Positions 1 through 7,810 of a DNA stretch of 30,101 nucleotides are shown in pieces; the first letter of the stretch is position 1, and every line of letters starts with the position of its first letter. The position numbers and the translations under genes are program-made. Where the stretch lies: contig NZ_BTPU01000071.1 of assembly GCF_036985595.1 (NCBI RefSeq), forward strand, positions 1 to 30,101, given 5' to 3'. The DNA comes from Vallitalea maricola. GTDB lineage: Bacteria; Bacillota; Clostridia; Lachnospirales; Vallitaleaceae. Below the pieces are notes generated by a model. It had not been told where the DNA came from and did no database searches. It saw only the letters and a list, made by a program, of their open reading frames with translations.

Positions 1-71
1 CAATTAATTTGTAATTGATAGAAAATTTATAATTTAATTTTTATATGTATATAAGAAAGGATATATGCAAG

Positions 72-659
72 ATGTCAGATAGTAGATTTGAAAATGTTTT
101 ACGTCTAGAATACCCACTATTTGAAAAAACACTGAATGATAATTTAACTAGAGATTACGTAGGAAAAATATTAAAACTATACGAAGATTTAAAAACAGAA
201 GCCTGTAGATTCGAGACAAAAATCTATAAGGTATATTTAGATTTTGCTGTAGCTATTAACGCAGTCTATAAGTATCTTTTGGTGAATGAAGTAGAAAAAG
301 GTGAAGCACTTAAAATATTGTCGGAATTTTGTATAAATACTATAAATAAGTCTTTGGATAGGCTGAGTTTTATACAATTAGCATTTCACTATTCTACTAA
401 TAAAGCATATCTTAAACTTATTACAATAAGTTCAATTATAACGTTGGAAAATCTTAAGTTGGCGAATGAGTTAAAAGAACATGATATGGATGAAGAACTA
501 AGTAAAAGCATGGAAGAATGCAGGGTAACAGATTATTTCAACTATTATGGGGTAGAAGAGTTAATGGAAATAGTTGAAGTAGTGGAGAATTCATTCGATA
601 TGTTCTTAGATAAAAATGTTAATCACAATAAAGGAAAAGAAGTAGTTATTAGAATATGA
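72..659 (+). CDS. Unrecognised helical protein, 195 aa
   Basis: I do not recognise this family. The ATG at 72 is preferred because an AGAAAGG ribosome site lies at 54-60; an in-frame ATG at 45 has no such site and would add nine residues. The product is soluble, rich in Glu, Lys and Leu, and looks almost wholly alpha-helical, with no signal peptide or membrane segment. Asn/Tyr-rich stretches such as DYFNYYGVEE lie near residue 150. It stands alone: a strong terminator follows within 20 bp and the next gene is on the opposite strand. The open frame and ribosome site support a real gene, but no function can be given. Confidence 0.7.
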   Translation: MSDSRFENVLRLEYPLFEKTLNDNLTRDYVGKILKLYEDLKTEACRFETKIYKVYLDFAVAINAVYKYLLVNEVEKGEALKILSEFCINTINKSLDRLSFIQLAFHYSTNKAYLKLITISSIITLENLKLANELKEHDMDEELSKSMEECRVTDYFNYYGVEELMEIVEVVENSFDMFLDKNVNHNKGKEVVIRI

Positions 660-676
660 TAAAACAATTCTTCTAG

Positions 677-708
677 GGGCTGATCATTTGATGATACAGC
701 CCTTTCTT
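677..708 (+). terminator. Intrinsic terminator after the first gene
   Basis: GGGCTGATCAT at 677-687 pairs with ATGAT and CAGCCC at 691-702, with one bulged A at 696 and a three-base loop, followed by TTTCTT. It ends the 72-659 transcript and separates it from the convergent minus-strand gene. Confidence 0.75.
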
Positions 709-737
709 AATTAAAATCTTCTTGTAGATACATGATG

Positions 738-926
738 TCACTTGTTTTTTCTTATCCTCAATATGATTCCAATAAAAACTGATAACACACAAGTAGAAGC
801 TATACAAAAAACTATTATTTCACCACTATTCTCTCCGTGGGTTAATGCATAATATATAGCAATACCATAGAATCCAAGCAATATGATTATTACAGCAAAA
901 ATTAGTATTCTTTTTAAATTAGTCAT
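738..926 (-). CDS. Small two-helix membrane protein, 62 aa
   Basis: The protein has a short basic start (MTNLKR), a hydrophobic helix at about residues 7-27, a polar loop (THGENSGE), a second helix at about 36-56, and a basic tail (RIRKNK). This predicts two membrane spans with both ends in the cytoplasm. An AGAGGTGA ribosome site (plus-strand 931-938) precedes the ATG by four bases, which supports a real gene despite its size. It is monocistronic and convergent with the gene at 72-659. The family is not recognised. Confidence 0.65.
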   Translation of the reverse strand: MTNLKRILIFAVIIILLGFYGIAIYYALTHGENSGEIIVFCIASTCVLSVFIGIILRIRKNK

Positions 927-1095
927 ATATTCACCTCTAACGACTTAACATTTGTATATGGATTAGTATATTTGAAATAACTGGGTATGTCAAATAATAT
1001 GGAATCATAAAAAATCCTCAAAGAGTAAAAATTTATACAAGAAATCAAGGTAACTGTCATAAATTAGAATAAGAGAGTTTTAGTGGGGTGAGATA

Positions 1096-4000
1096 ATGGA
1101 TAATAATCAAAAAGTAGATGATAGATTGAATCTAGCTGTTGATTTGACCAGTACAGAAAGAGAGTATACGACTAATCTCAATGTGGGGTACAATGAAGAA
1201 GCTAATACGTGGGAACTGATTGTAAAATACAATGGAGATATTGGGGATATTCCTGAAATAAGAGCATTGACAGAAGATATTGAGCAGCTGACAATGGATT
1301 ATGCTATAGTCACAATAAAACAAGAAAATATCGATCAATTTGCTTCCTTTCCAGAGATAGAATATGTAGAAAAACCTAGTAGCCTATATTTTAGCCTTGA
1401 TACCAGTCTTAGGGATGCATGTATCACATCAGTTCAAAATGTTTTTCCAGGTTTAAAGGGTAAAGGAGTGTTATTAGGGATAATAGATTCTGGTATAGAC
1501 TATTCCCATCCTGACTTTAGAAATGAAGATGGAACAACTCGTATAGTAACCTTATGGGATCAATCTATTCAAGGAAGTCCACCTGAAGGCTTTAGTGAAG
1601 GGTCTGAATATACCGCTGAACAAATAAATGAGGCACTTAGTAAAAATAATAGATTTCAAATGCTTGAAGTAGTTCCTTCAGATGACTTCTTAGGTCATGG
1701 AACTCATGTAGCAGGTATAGCAGGAGGGAATGGCAGAGCAAGTAACGGACAATTTATTGGAGTAGCACCTGAAGCAGAATATATCATTGTCAAGTTGGGC
1801 AGGAGAGGTCAGGAATCGTTTCCAAGTACTACTGAGATTATGCGGGCATTGGTTTATGTAACAAGAAAAGCAGAAGAATTAGGAAGACCAGTATCAATTA
1901 ATCTAAGTTTTGGAAATAATTATGGCCCCCATGATGGTAAATCTTTATTTGAAACTTTTATTGATAGTATAGCTAGTGAATGGAAAAATGTTATTTCTGT
2001 TGGCTCTGGAAATGAAGGTAGTACAGCACTTCATACTAGTGGTACACTTAATGAAGGTGACGAAGAAATTGTTGAAATAGCAGTATTCACTGGAGAGCCT
2101 AACATAACTATACAATTATGGAAAGCTTATTCGGATGCAATAAATGTGTCAATACAAGCACCTAATGGTGTGTCTTCAGGTTTTATATCGCCTACTCTTG
2201 GTAAACAGCAATTTAACTTAGATGGAACTAGAGTTTTATTATACTATGGAGAACCATCACCTTTTAATTTGGATCAACAAATATATATTGAATTAATTCC
2301 ACAAACTGGTAATTATGTTACTGAAGGAATATGGAAGATAACTCTTCAAGCTGATAGTATAGTATCAGGAAATTATGATATGTGGTTACCTAGTTCAGTG
2401 GGAAAAGATACAAAATTTCTTAGACCTACCATAGATACGACTCTTACTATGCCTTCAACAGCAACAAAAGTAATAACAGTTGGAGCATATGACTCATCAA
2501 CAGGAAGTTTAGCACCATTTTCAGGAAGAGGGTATACTAGACAGTCTAATACAATAACTGTAAAACCAGATTTAGTGGCACCAGGGGTTAATATAGTAGC
2601 AGCATATCCCGGCGGGGGTTATGATTCATTAAGTGGAACCAGTATGGCAACTCCATTTGTCACAGGGTCAGCCGCTTTATTGATGGAATGGGGTATTGTA
2701 AAAGGTAATGACCCTTATCTATATGGTGAAAAGGTTAAATCATATTTACAGAGATCTGCAAGGAGGAACGAAGCACTATTTGATTACCCTAATAATTTAT
2801 GGGGATATGGAACTCTTTGTTTAGCTAATGCTTTTAGAGGATTAGGTGGAGTTGAAATAGCTGAAAGTAATAGGGGAGAAGAGATTAGAGAACGGATTCG
2901 TGAAGGAAGTGATCCTGAAGTATGTAAACAAGCAGTAATATCAGAAGAGTATTTTGATTTACTGATTGAATATGAGAGTATAGAGGATATATATGAGAGA
3001 TATAACCCAGAGTGTATACAGATATTGGATGACCAATATGCAGTAGTACATATATTTATTGGCAAAGATGGGTGCAGAGGGATTATTAATAGAGTTAATC
3101 TTAGTGATATCCCACACTGCTATGGACCTTATGCATTAAGTGCTTTAGAAGATGCAGGTATATTAACCTTCCACAATCAGCCATATGTACCTCTTAGAGG
3201 TGGGGGAGTTTTGATAGGAATAATTGATTCAGGAATTGATTATACTGACTCAATATTTACATATGAAGATAATACTACTAAGATAAAAGCTATCTGGGAT
3301 CAGACCATAGAAGGTTCACCACCGGAAGGATTCATATATGGAACAGAATTTAATGAGAAGCAGATTAATGAGGCATTACAAGCAGAAGATCCTTTGACTA
3401 TTGTACCATCTATTGATAAAACTGGTCATGGCACTTTTCTAGCTGGTATTTCAGCTGGTCGTGAAGATAGAGCTAATAATTTTGTAGGAGCTGCTCCAGA
3501 TGCATCAATAGTTGTCGTAAAATTAAAGGAAGCAAAAAAATGTCTTAAAGGTTTTTACTTAATACAGGATAATATTGATAATGTTTATCAAAATACAGAT
3601 GTAATATTTGCAGCTAAATATATACGTGAATTGGCTGTTAAATTGCAAATGCCACTTTCAATAATTATTGGTGTAGGAAGTAATCAAGGAGCACATGACG
3701 GAAGTTCAATAACAGAGAGTTATTTACAGTCAATCGCTAGAAGGATAGGTAATACAGTAACCGTTGCTGTTGGAAATGAAAGTAATTTGGCACATCATTA
3801 TAGAGGTCAATTTGAAGAAGATGATGAATTCAAGAATATAGAAATAAAAGTAGCACCTAATGAACCAGGATTTACATTTAATATATGGAGCAATGCACCA
3901 GATAAGATATCAATATCCATAACATCACCTACAGGTGAATTTATTGATAGAATACCAGCTACATTAGCCAAAAAAGAAGAAATAAAATTTTTATTAGAAA

Positions 4001-4614
4001 GAACAACGATTTATATAGAGTATCAATTATCAGAAGGCAGGACAGGAGATGAAGTCATCTTTGTTAGGATGGAAGAGCCTACTGAGGGTATTTGGACCAT
4101 TACTGTGTATGGTGACCTCATAGTGAATGGAAGAATCGATGTTTGGCTGCCTAGAAAAGATTGGATAAAAGACGAAACCCAATTCTTATTACCAGACCCA
4201 TTTACAACAATAACTGACCCATCATCAAGTATAGGGCTTCTTTCAGTAGGCGCATATGACCATAAATCTGGAAGCTTATATCTATCTTCGGGCAGGGGAT
4301 TGACAAGAGATGATGTATTAAAACCAGATTTAGTAGCTCCCGGCGTGGGGGTAGTGGGTCCATTACCAGACGATACTTATGGACCAATGACAGGAACAAG
4401 TATAAGTGCAGCTATAACAGGAGGAGCAGCAGCATTATTATTAGAATGGGGGATAATAAAAGGTAATGACCCTACAATGGATACAGGTAAAGTTAGAAAC
4501 TACTTAATTAGAGGAGCTAAGAGAAAAAGGTCAATTAAATATCCTAATAGTGAATGGGGATATGGAGAGTTAGATTTGCTTGGTGCTTTTCAAGCTATAA
4601 GAGGAAGTAAATAA
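1096..4614 (+). CDS. Tandem S8 subtilisin-like serine protease, CspBA-like double unit
   Basis: A serine protease made of two consecutive subtilisin units. Unit 1 has a prodomain-like region (about 1-100), Asp131 (DSGIDYSHPDF), His201 (GHGTHVAG), oxyanion Asn306 and Ser516 (SGTSMATP). Unit 2 repeats this: a second prodomain-like stretch (about 590-690), Asp711 (DSGIDYT), His778 (GHGTFLAG), Asn894 and Ser1102 (TGTSISAA). Each unit has a beta-rich insertion between Asn and Ser (about 315-450 and 905-1035), as in Csp proteases, where it forms a jelly roll. There is no signal peptide. The start is set by GGGGTGAG at 1085-1092. In C. difficile, CspBA is a similar fusion whose CspA half lacks catalytic residues; here both triads look complete. 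CATAAATTA at 1058-1066 resembles a SigE/SigK -10, but no matching -35 is clear. A role in spore germination or cortex-lytic enzyme processing is inferred; another intracellular protease role is possible. Confidence 0.9.
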   Translation: MDNNQKVDDRLNLAVDLTSTEREYTTNLNVGYNEEANTWELIVKYNGDIGDIPEIRALTEDIEQLTMDYAIVTIKQENIDQFASFPEIEYVEKPSSLYFSLDTSLRDACITSVQNVFPGLKGKGVLLGIIDSGIDYSHPDFRNEDGTTRIVTLWDQSIQGSPPEGFSEGSEYTAEQINEALSKNNRFQMLEVVPSDDFLGHGTHVAGIAGGNGRASNGQFIGVAPEAEYIIVKLGRRGQESFPSTTEIMRALVYVTRKAEELGRPVSINLSFGNNYGPHDGKSLFETFIDSIASEWKNVISVGSGNEGSTALHTSGTLNEGDEEIVEIAVFTGEPNITIQLWKAYSDAINVSIQAPNGVSSGFISPTLGKQQFNLDGTRVLLYYGEPSPFNLDQQIYIELIPQTGNYVTEGIWKITLQADSIVSGNYDMWLPSSVGKDTKFLRPTIDTTLTMPSTATKVITVGAYDSSTGSLAPFSGRGYTRQSNTITVKPDLVAPGVNIVAAYPGGGYDSLSGTSMATPFVTGSAALLMEWGIVKGNDPYLYGEKVKSYLQRSARRNEALFDYPNNLWGYGTLCLANAFRGLGGVEIAESNRGEEIRERIREGSDPEVCKQAVISEEYFDLLIEYESIEDIYERYNPECIQILDDQYAVVHIFIGKDGCRGIINRVNLSDIPHCYGPYALSALEDAGILTFHNQPYVPLRGGGVLIGIIDSGIDYTDSIFTYEDNTTKIKAIWDQTIEGSPPEGFIYGTEFNEKQINEALQAEDPLTIVPSIDKTGHGTFLAGISAGREDRANNFVGAAPDASIVVVKLKEAKKCLKGFYLIQDNIDNVYQNTDVIFAAKYIRELAVKLQMPLSIIIGVGSNQGAHDGSSITESYLQSIARRIGNTVTVAVGNESNLAHHYRGQFEEDDEFKNIEIKVAPNEPGFTFNIWSNAPDKISISITSPTGEFIDRIPATLAKKEEIKFLLERTTIYIEYQLSEGRTGDEVIFVRMEEPTEGIWTITVYGDLIVNGRIDVWLPRKDWIKDETQFLLPDPFTTITDPSSSIGLLSVGAYDHKSGSLYLSSGRGLTRDDVLKPDLVAPGVGVVGPLPDDTYGPMTGTSISAAITGGAAALLLEWGIIKGNDPTMDTGKVRNYLIRGAKRKRSIKYPNSEWGYGELDLLGAFQAIRGSK

Positions 4615-4622
4615 TAACGGTG

Positions 4623-4664
4623 AGAAAGGGATTAGCATATATGGACTATATCCCTTTCTTTATG
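4623..4664 (+). terminator. Intrinsic terminator after the double subtilisin
   Basis: AGAAAGGGAT (4623-4632) pairs perfectly with ATCCCTTTCT (4650-4659), followed by TTTAT. The gene is therefore monocistronic. The remaining roughly 220 bp to the next promoter is AT-rich with no recognisable element. Confidence 0.8.
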
Positions 4665-4854
4665 AATATTCAATATTGCAATAATATGTTGCTAATAATT
4701 GCTTAGAGTAATAATAAGATACATATATAACAATGCTGTTAATATTAATTATCTAGCTAGGTTCATTACTTAAGTTTACCTGACTGTATAGAGTAATCTT
4801 TTATGATTTATACATAATCAGAATAATAAAAATTTCAATGAAATAAATCAAAGG

Positions 4855-4883
4855 TTAATATTTTACATTTAATATGGTATAAT
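4855..4883 (+). promoter_or_regulatory. SigA-type promoter for the TPR lipoprotein / hflX operon
   Basis: TTAATA (4855-4860), a 17-bp spacer, then TATAAT (4878-4883) preceded by TGG, an extended -10. The predicted start of transcription is near 4890, about 65 bp before the lipoprotein ATG. Confidence 0.6.
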
Positions 4884-4955
4884 ATGAAATGATACTATTA
4901 AGATGAGTAATTTGTATAAAAGAAATTACATGAATACTGGAACGGAGTAATACCA

Positions 4956-6209
4956 ATGAAAAGATTGTTAAGTATATTAATTATAGTAACCATATTTATT
5001 GTGGGATGTGGTTCTGATAAAGAAGTAATTAAGATCAATAAAGAAGGTTTTGAACTTTTTTCACAGGGAAAATACCAAGAAGCACTTGAAAAATATAATC
5101 ATGCTATAGAAGAGTATCCAGATTTTTCTACTTCATATGCTAACAGAGGTATGATATATTTTGAACTTGGCAGTTATGATGAAGCATTGAAGGATGTGGA
5201 TGAGGCAATAAGTTTGAATAGTAAAGATGCAGTAGCCTATAGTAATAGGGGATATATGAATCTAGCGCTAGGAGAAGTTCAAAAAGCTATAGAAGATCTA
5301 GATAAAGCAATTAGCCTAAGAAATTATTTTCAAGAAAAAGAATCATTAGGAATAACTTATACTACTAGAGGTACAGCATATGGATTATTAGGTGAATATG
5401 AAAAAGGTATTGAGTCATTTGATAAAGCCCTTAAAATAAACAAGAATGACAAAACAATATATAATGCGAAAGGTATTCTCTATAAGGATTGGGGTAAGTA
5501 TGATGAAGCTTTGGAAAGTTATAACAAAGCATTATCAATAGACCAATCATATGCTTATGCATATGCTAATAGAGCATTTGTTTTCTTTATTACAAAAGAA
5601 TATGATAAAGCTCTTGCTGATGCAAATACAGCGATAGAGCTTAATCCAATAATACCTCAGGTCTATAATACAAAAGCACTTATATATAGTGAAAAAGATG
5701 AAACTGATAAGGCAATAGAAATCTATGATTTTATTATAGATAAATGGCAAAACTATGCTGATGCATATATTGGCAGGGGTAATGAATATTTTAAGAAAAA
5801 GGACTATGGGCAAGCATTAATCAACTATTCAGTTGCTGCTGATTATGGAAACAACGATGCTTTAGCCCAAAAGGGATATCTACATGAATATTTAGAACAG
5901 GACGAAGAAGCAATTGCAGCTTTTGAAAAGTATTTAGAAGCTGTTCCAAATAATTATGATATAACAATAGAGATTGGTGATTTATATCAAAAGTTAGAAG
6001 AATATGAGAAATCAATTCAATATTATGACCAAGCTGTAAAGATAAATCCTGACATATACAATAGTTATTTTAAGAAAGGATTATCTTTAGAATACCAAGA
6101 AAAATATGAGGAGGCGCTTAAGATGTTCAATAAAGTATTAGAAATTAACGAAAATCAGGTAGATGCAAAAAATGAGATTAAATTTATTGAAGAGAAACTA
6201 AAAAGGTAG
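4956..6209 (+). CDS. TPR-repeat lipoprotein, 417 aa
   Basis: A membrane-anchored TPR scaffold. The first 17 residues form a lipoprotein signal ending in IVGC, so Cys18 should be lipidated and the protein displayed outside the membrane. From about residue 33 to the end it consists of about eleven TPR units, each about 34 residues and often carrying consensus forms such as YANRG..Y...G.Y.EAL....AI.L.P. There is no catalytic domain. The start is supported by GGAG at 4944-4947. It lies 39 bp upstream of hflX with no terminator between, so the two are probably co-transcribed. TPR proteins bind other proteins; the partner cannot be told from sequence. Confidence 0.88.
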   Translation: MKRLLSILIIVTIFIVGCGSDKEVIKINKEGFELFSQGKYQEALEKYNHAIEEYPDFSTSYANRGMIYFELGSYDEALKDVDEAISLNSKDAVAYSNRGYMNLALGEVQKAIEDLDKAISLRNYFQEKESLGITYTTRGTAYGLLGEYEKGIESFDKALKINKNDKTIYNAKGILYKDWGKYDEALESYNKALSIDQSYAYAYANRAFVFFITKEYDKALADANTAIELNPIIPQVYNTKALIYSEKDETDKAIEIYDFIIDKWQNYADAYIGRGNEYFKKKDYGQALINYSVAADYGNNDALAQKGYLHEYLEQDEEAIAAFEKYLEAVPNNYDITIEIGDLYQKLEEYEKSIQYYDQAVKINPDIYNSYFKKGLSLEYQEKYEEALKMFNKVLEINENQVDAKNEIKFIEEKLKR

Positions 6210-6248
6210 AGTTAAAACCTTCCCTTAGTTTCTATAGGAGGAATTTAT

Positions 6249-7529
6249 ATGCCAGAAAAACACTTTGAAATAGAAAGAGATTATGTTGATAGAGTTATAC
6301 TTGTCTGTGTAGCTACTAGGGAAAATGATTCTTATTGTGAAGAATCCCTTGATGAATTAGAAGAATTGGCTAATACAGCAGGAGCTATAACTTTAGAGAA
6401 AGTTATACAAAATAGAGAAAGTGTTCATCCGGGAACTTACTTGGGAAAAGGTAAAATTGCTGAAATAAAAGAGTTGATATATGAACTAGATGCAACAGGA
6501 ATAATATGTGACGATGAATTATCACCAGCTCAGCTTAAGAATCTGGAAGATGTATTGGAATGTAAGATTATGGATAGGACAATGTTAATTCTAGATATCT
6601 TTGCAAAAAGAGCTCATACTAGAGAAGGTATAATTCAAGTTGAACTAGCACAACTTCAATATAGATTATCAAGATTAGCTGGTATAGGGACATCTTTATC
6701 CAGACTTGGTGGTGGTATTGGTACAAGAGGACCTGGTGAAAAGAAACTAGAGACTGATAGAAGACATATCAGAAACAGGATATCACAACTTAAGAAAGAG
6801 TTATTGGACGTTAAGAATCACAGAGACCTTATTAGAGAAAGAAGAAAAAAACAGGGTAAGGTAAAAATAGCTATAGTTGGTTATACTAACGCTGGGAAAT
6901 CAACGTTGCTGAATAAATTAACTGATGCAGAGGTTCTTGAAGAGGATAAATTATTTGCAACACTGGATCCAACTACGAGACAATTGATATTACCTAATGG
7001 TACAGAAGTTTTATTAACAGATACAGTTGGATTTATTAGAAAGTTACCTCATCATCTGATAAAAGCTTTTCATTCTACACTTGAAGAAGCTGTTGTAGCA
7101 GATATTTTAATCCATGTAGTAGATAGTGCTAATGAACAAGCCAATAGCCATATAAGGGTTGTATATGAAACTCTAGAAGAATTAGGTGCAACAGGTAAAA
7201 CAGTCATAACTATTTTCAATAAGATTGACAAAGAAGGAAGCAACAAACATCTTGAGGATTATAATGCATACAAGACTTTACAGGTTTCAGTCAAAGAAGG
7301 AACAGGATTAGAAGAGTTGTTGGATATAATAGAGAAAAAGATTCAACAAGACAAAATATTAATTAAAGAAGTTATTTCTTATGACAATGGTAATCTTCTA
7401 AATCAGATTCGTGTAAATGGACAGATAATAAAAGAAGAGTATAGAAATGAAGGAACTTATATAGAAGCTTATGTAGATGATAAGACTTATGGGGAACTAA
7501 ATAAAATAAAGACTAAAGTACTAATTTAA
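6249..7529 (+). CDS. hflX: Ribosome-associated GTPase HflX
   Basis: HflX is a translation-factor-class GTPase that binds 50S subunits and splits stalled or hibernating 70S ribosomes. The N-terminal HflX domain occupies about residues 1-200, including the glycine-rich SRLGGGIGTRGPGEKKLE region (about 151-168) and a basic helical linker. The G domain shows G1 GYTNAGKS (211-218), G3 DTVGF (258-262) and G4 NKID (324-327). The length of 426 residues is typical. The ribosome site is AGGAGG at about 6235-6241. It is the second gene of a unit with the TPR lipoprotein and is followed by a strong terminator. Confidence 0.95.
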   Translation: MPEKHFEIERDYVDRVILVCVATRENDSYCEESLDELEELANTAGAITLEKVIQNRESVHPGTYLGKGKIAEIKELIYELDATGIICDDELSPAQLKNLEDVLECKIMDRTMLILDIFAKRAHTREGIIQVELAQLQYRLSRLAGIGTSLSRLGGGIGTRGPGEKKLETDRRHIRNRISQLKKELLDVKNHRDLIRERRKKQGKVKIAIVGYTNAGKSTLLNKLTDAEVLEEDKLFATLDPTTRQLILPNGTEVLLTDTVGFIRKLPHHLIKAFHSTLEEAVVADILIHVVDSANEQANSHIRVVYETLEELGATGKTVITIFNKIDKEGSNKHLEDYNAYKTLQVSVKEGTGLEELLDIIEKKIQQDKILIKEVISYDNGNLLNQIRVNGQIIKEEYRNEGTYIEAYVDDKTYGELNKIKTKVLI

Positions 7530-7548
7530 AATTATAGCATATAAAATT

Positions 7549-7603
7549 AACCACCAAATATTGTGACAATATATAATTAAATTCACAATATTGGTGGTTT
7601 TAA
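7549..7603 (+). terminator. Strong intrinsic terminator after hflX
   Basis: An arm at 7549-7566 (starting AACCACCAA) pairs with 7583-7599 (ending TTGGTGGTT), giving about 17 bp with one bulged A, followed by TTTAATT. It isolates hflX from nrdD. Confidence 0.85.
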
Positions 7604-7693
7604 TTGGCAAAAGGGACTTCGAATATAATATCTAATACCTAAAAATAAAACATAAAACAACATATATTCTAGTATTAATAGCCTATTCCGCAT

Positions 7694-7709
7694 ATACCAT
7701 ATATAGTGT
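7694..7709 (+). promoter_or_regulatory. NrdR box 1
   Basis: ATACCATATATAGTGT matches the published NrdR box consensus acaCwAtATaTwGtgt at 14 of 16 positions by my count. It begins exactly 31 bp before a second box; NrdR sites occur as pairs about three helical turns apart. NrdR is the ATP/dATP-sensing repressor of ribonucleotide reductase genes, and nrdD is the next gene. Confidence 0.85.
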
Positions 7710-7721
7710 GCATGTGTGGAA

Positions 7722-7777
7722 TTGATACATTATGTAGTGTTTTTTATATTGACTAGTATGGGTATATATGGTATATT
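7722..7777 (+). promoter_or_regulatory. Two tandem SigA-type promoters for nrdD
   Basis: P1 is TTGATA (7722-7727), 17 bp, TATATT (7745-7750), with its spacer occupied by NrdR box 2. P2 is TTGACT (7749-7754), 17 bp, TATATT (7772-7777), with TGG just before the -10. P2 lies downstream of both NrdR boxes and gives a leader of roughly 27 bp. Which is used cannot be decided from sequence. Confidence 0.6.
7725..7740 (+). promoter_or_regulatory. NrdR box 2
   Basis: ATACATTATGTAGTGT matches the NrdR consensus at 13 of 16 positions. It overlaps the -35 and spacer of the upstream nrdD promoter candidate (TTGATA 7722-7727, 17 bp, TATATT 7745-7750), so NrdR binding here would block RNA polymerase directly. 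Confidence 0.85.
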
Positions 7778-7810
7778 ATTATTAATTCGTTGTGAGAGAG
7801 GAGACTATCA

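Noticed and set aside
2784..3065. Minus-strand ORF of 93 aa inside the subtilisin gene
   Set aside because: It lies opposite the coding frame of a well-supported protease, has no family motif, and is a shadow frame.
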